From the NCBI GenBank assembly GCA_034111105.1, contig JAWUXY010000022.1, positions 1 through 15,367 of the forward strand: 15,367 nt of DNA, in the 5' to 3' direction. Under the pieces are notes generated by a model. It did no database searches, had not been told where the DNA came from, and was given only the letters and a program-made list of their open reading frames with translations. This DNA is from Bermanella sp034111105. Its GTDB lineage: Bacteria; Pseudomonadota; Gammaproteobacteria; Pseudomonadales; Oceanobacteraceae. Positions 14,543-15,367 of the stretch are shown piece after piece; position 1 is the stretch's first letter; each line of letters starts with the position of its first letter. The translations under genes were made by a program, and so were the position numbers.

Positions 14543-14785
14543 TTAAGCTGATTTTTTTGCTTTGTAAAAAGCAACTAAATCACTATGGCCACCGATATGT
14601 TGCCCCCCAAAAAAGATTTGCGGTACGGTCCTTTGATTGTGACTGCGCTTCAGCATTTCGGCTAACGCTTTAGAGTCGTTTGTCACATCAATCTCAGTGT
14701 AGTGTAACCCCTTACTGGTTAGAATGGCCTTTGCTGCTTTACAGTAGGGGCAGTAGCCCTTTGAGTAGATTACGATGTTTTCCAT
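14543..14785 (-). CDS. grxC: Glutaredoxin 3 (GrxC)
   Basis: This 80-residue dithiol glutaredoxin reduces disulfides and glutathione mixed disulfides in the cytoplasm, using reduced glutathione. The redox motif C-P-Y-C is at 12-15 (Y-S-K-G-Y-C-P-Y-C). The cis-proline loop T-V-P is at 53-55, and the G-G-H-S-D-L glutathione-binding turn at 65-70, so it is complete and matches E. coli Grx3 (83 residues). The ATG at 14785 has AAGGCGG about 7 bases upstream. It is convergent with the FKBP gene and divergent from the AraC-family gene; the intergenic 107 bases carry the likely promoters. Confidence 0.96.
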   Translation of the reverse strand: MENIVIYSKGYCPYCKAAKAILTSKGLHYTEIDVTNDSKALAEMLKRSHNQRTVPQIFFGGQHIGGHSDLVAFYKAKKSA

Positions 14786-14848
14786 GATAAACCGCCTTTA
14801 TGTTTACTTAGCGCTAATATACCCCCTTTAAGTTGGTAAATTAATGGC

Positions 14849-14854
14849 TATAAT
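14849..14854 (+). promoter_or_regulatory. TATAAT -10 box for the AraC-family gene
   Basis: A consensus TATAAT at 14849-14854 lies 38 bases before the ATG. The base pattern at 17 bases upstream (CTTTAA) is a poor -35, so activation or an unusual -35 is possible. Confidence 0.45.
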
Positions 14855-14892
14855 GCCGTATTAGTTGTCCTATCGTCCAAATGGAGTGACCT

Positions 14893-15367
14893 ATGTACCT
14901 TGATTCTCCCGATGCATTGAGTCTGTTACTGCAAAAATTAGAGCTACATGCAGAGGTGTACGTTAATGGGGATTTTTGCGGTGCATGGGCGGTGGATACA
15001 TCGGGTAGCCACCGCTTACCGTTTCACTTGGTTGGCCAAGGCAAAGCATGGCTGCATTTTCAAGGTCAACCGGTTAAAGCGTTATCTTCTGGTGACCTTG
15101 TTTTATTCCCTCATGACCATTCCCATGCCATTTCAAGCTCAGCTGAGGCACCGGTTGACGAGTCTATTAATGCAGAGATGATTGATAACGGCGACCCTGT
15201 TACAAATATGGTTTGTGGCTTTTTTGAATTTAAACATAAAGCCACCATCCCTTTGCTTAATGCGTTGCCTGCTGCGATTGTCTTGCAAAAAAATGAATTA
15301 GATTCACAACCGATTATCCGACGTTTAATTGAGTTAATTCTTAATGAGCTACGCCAAACACAGCCTG
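14893..15367 (+). CDS. AraC-family transcriptional regulator, Cupin_6 N-terminal domain (3' end outside window)
   Basis: An open frame runs from ATG at 14893 off the right edge (158 codons seen). GGAG sits about 7 bases before the ATG. The N-terminus has the AraC_binding_2/Cupin_6 pattern: D-A-L-S-L-L-L-Q-K-L-E-L-H-A-E-V-Y near residues 7-23, F-C-G-A-W-A-V-D-T-S-G-S-H (28-40), F-H-L-V (44-47), and G-D-L-V-L-F-P-H-D-H-S-H-A-I (66-79). Residues after about 105 form the linker with V-C-G-F-F-E-F. The helix-turn-helix domain should follow beyond the window. Family members of this type often regulate stress or efflux genes next to them. Its target cannot be read from this piece; it is divergent from grxC. 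Confidence 0.9.
   Translation, partial: MYLDSPDALSLLLQKLELHAEVYVNGDFCGAWAVDTSGSHRLPFHLVGQGKAWLHFQGQPVKALSSGDLVLFPHDHSHAISSSAEAPVDESINAEMIDNGDPVTNMVCGFFEFKHKATIPLLNALPAAIVLQKNELDSQPIIRRLIELILNELRQTQP

Noticed and set aside
14948..15181. 77-aa frame within the right-hand gene
   Set aside because: The AraC-family frame starting at 14893 has the family motifs; this is an out-of-frame shadow.

Overview
This 15.4 kb window looks like chromosomal DNA of a moderately AT-rich gammaproteobacterium, probably a marine heterotroph. The evidence is the housekeeping content (RmuC, FKBP-type isomerase, glutaredoxin 3, a FabA-family dehydratase), molybdopterin proteins that read like their E. coli counterparts, a DUF3047 protein and an AraC regulator of the Cupin_6 type. 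The assignment is by eye: no 16S gene or composition statistic is available. No phage, transposase, CRISPR array, tRNA or rRNA was seen, and no gene-free stretch reaches 300 bases.

Left part (1-2900): the 3' part of rmuC and a BrxR/CapW-type WYL transcriptional regulator run rightwards. Facing them are a small beta-barrel-like exported protein, whose signal peptide appears to be cut off by a stop codon at codon 3, and a Rof-like (Rho-binding antiterminator) gene.

Central molybdenum block (2601-7211, minus strand): moaB-moaC-moaD-moaE-modA-modB-modC, followed 29 bases later by rof, are packed with overlaps or gaps of at most a few bases. Import of molybdate (ModABC) is therefore wired to three steps of molybdopterin assembly: MoaC makes cPMP, MoaD/MoaE insert sulfur, and MoaB is the adenylyl-transferase-like protein. 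moaA, moeA, modE and the molybdoenzymes themselves are not in the window. The divergent spacer with gene 7376 carries an inverted repeat sitting exactly on a predicted promoter.

Middle plus-strand run (7376-9687): a 108-aa membrane-anchored orphan, a GNAT acetyltransferase, a 65-aa helical protein, a secreted DUF3047 protein and a two-CBS-domain protein. They face a large methyl-accepting chemotaxis protein on the minus strand (9699-12065) that lacks a recognisable HAMP domain and has a long polar, Asn/Gln-rich linker.

Right part (12307-15367): an MBL-fold hydrolase, a possible 37-codon basic ORF, a FabA-family dehydratase with Glu in place of the FabA Asp, and a membrane-anchored FKBP isomerase. 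A perfect 17-bp-stem bidirectional terminator separates these from the convergent grxC. A divergent AraC-family regulator runs off the right edge.

No clearly new multi-gene system is evident. The observations most worth following are the Rof gene at the end of the molybdenum operon, the interrupted signal peptide, the FabA-family active-site change with its coupled micro-ORF, and the promoter-overlapping inverted repeat.
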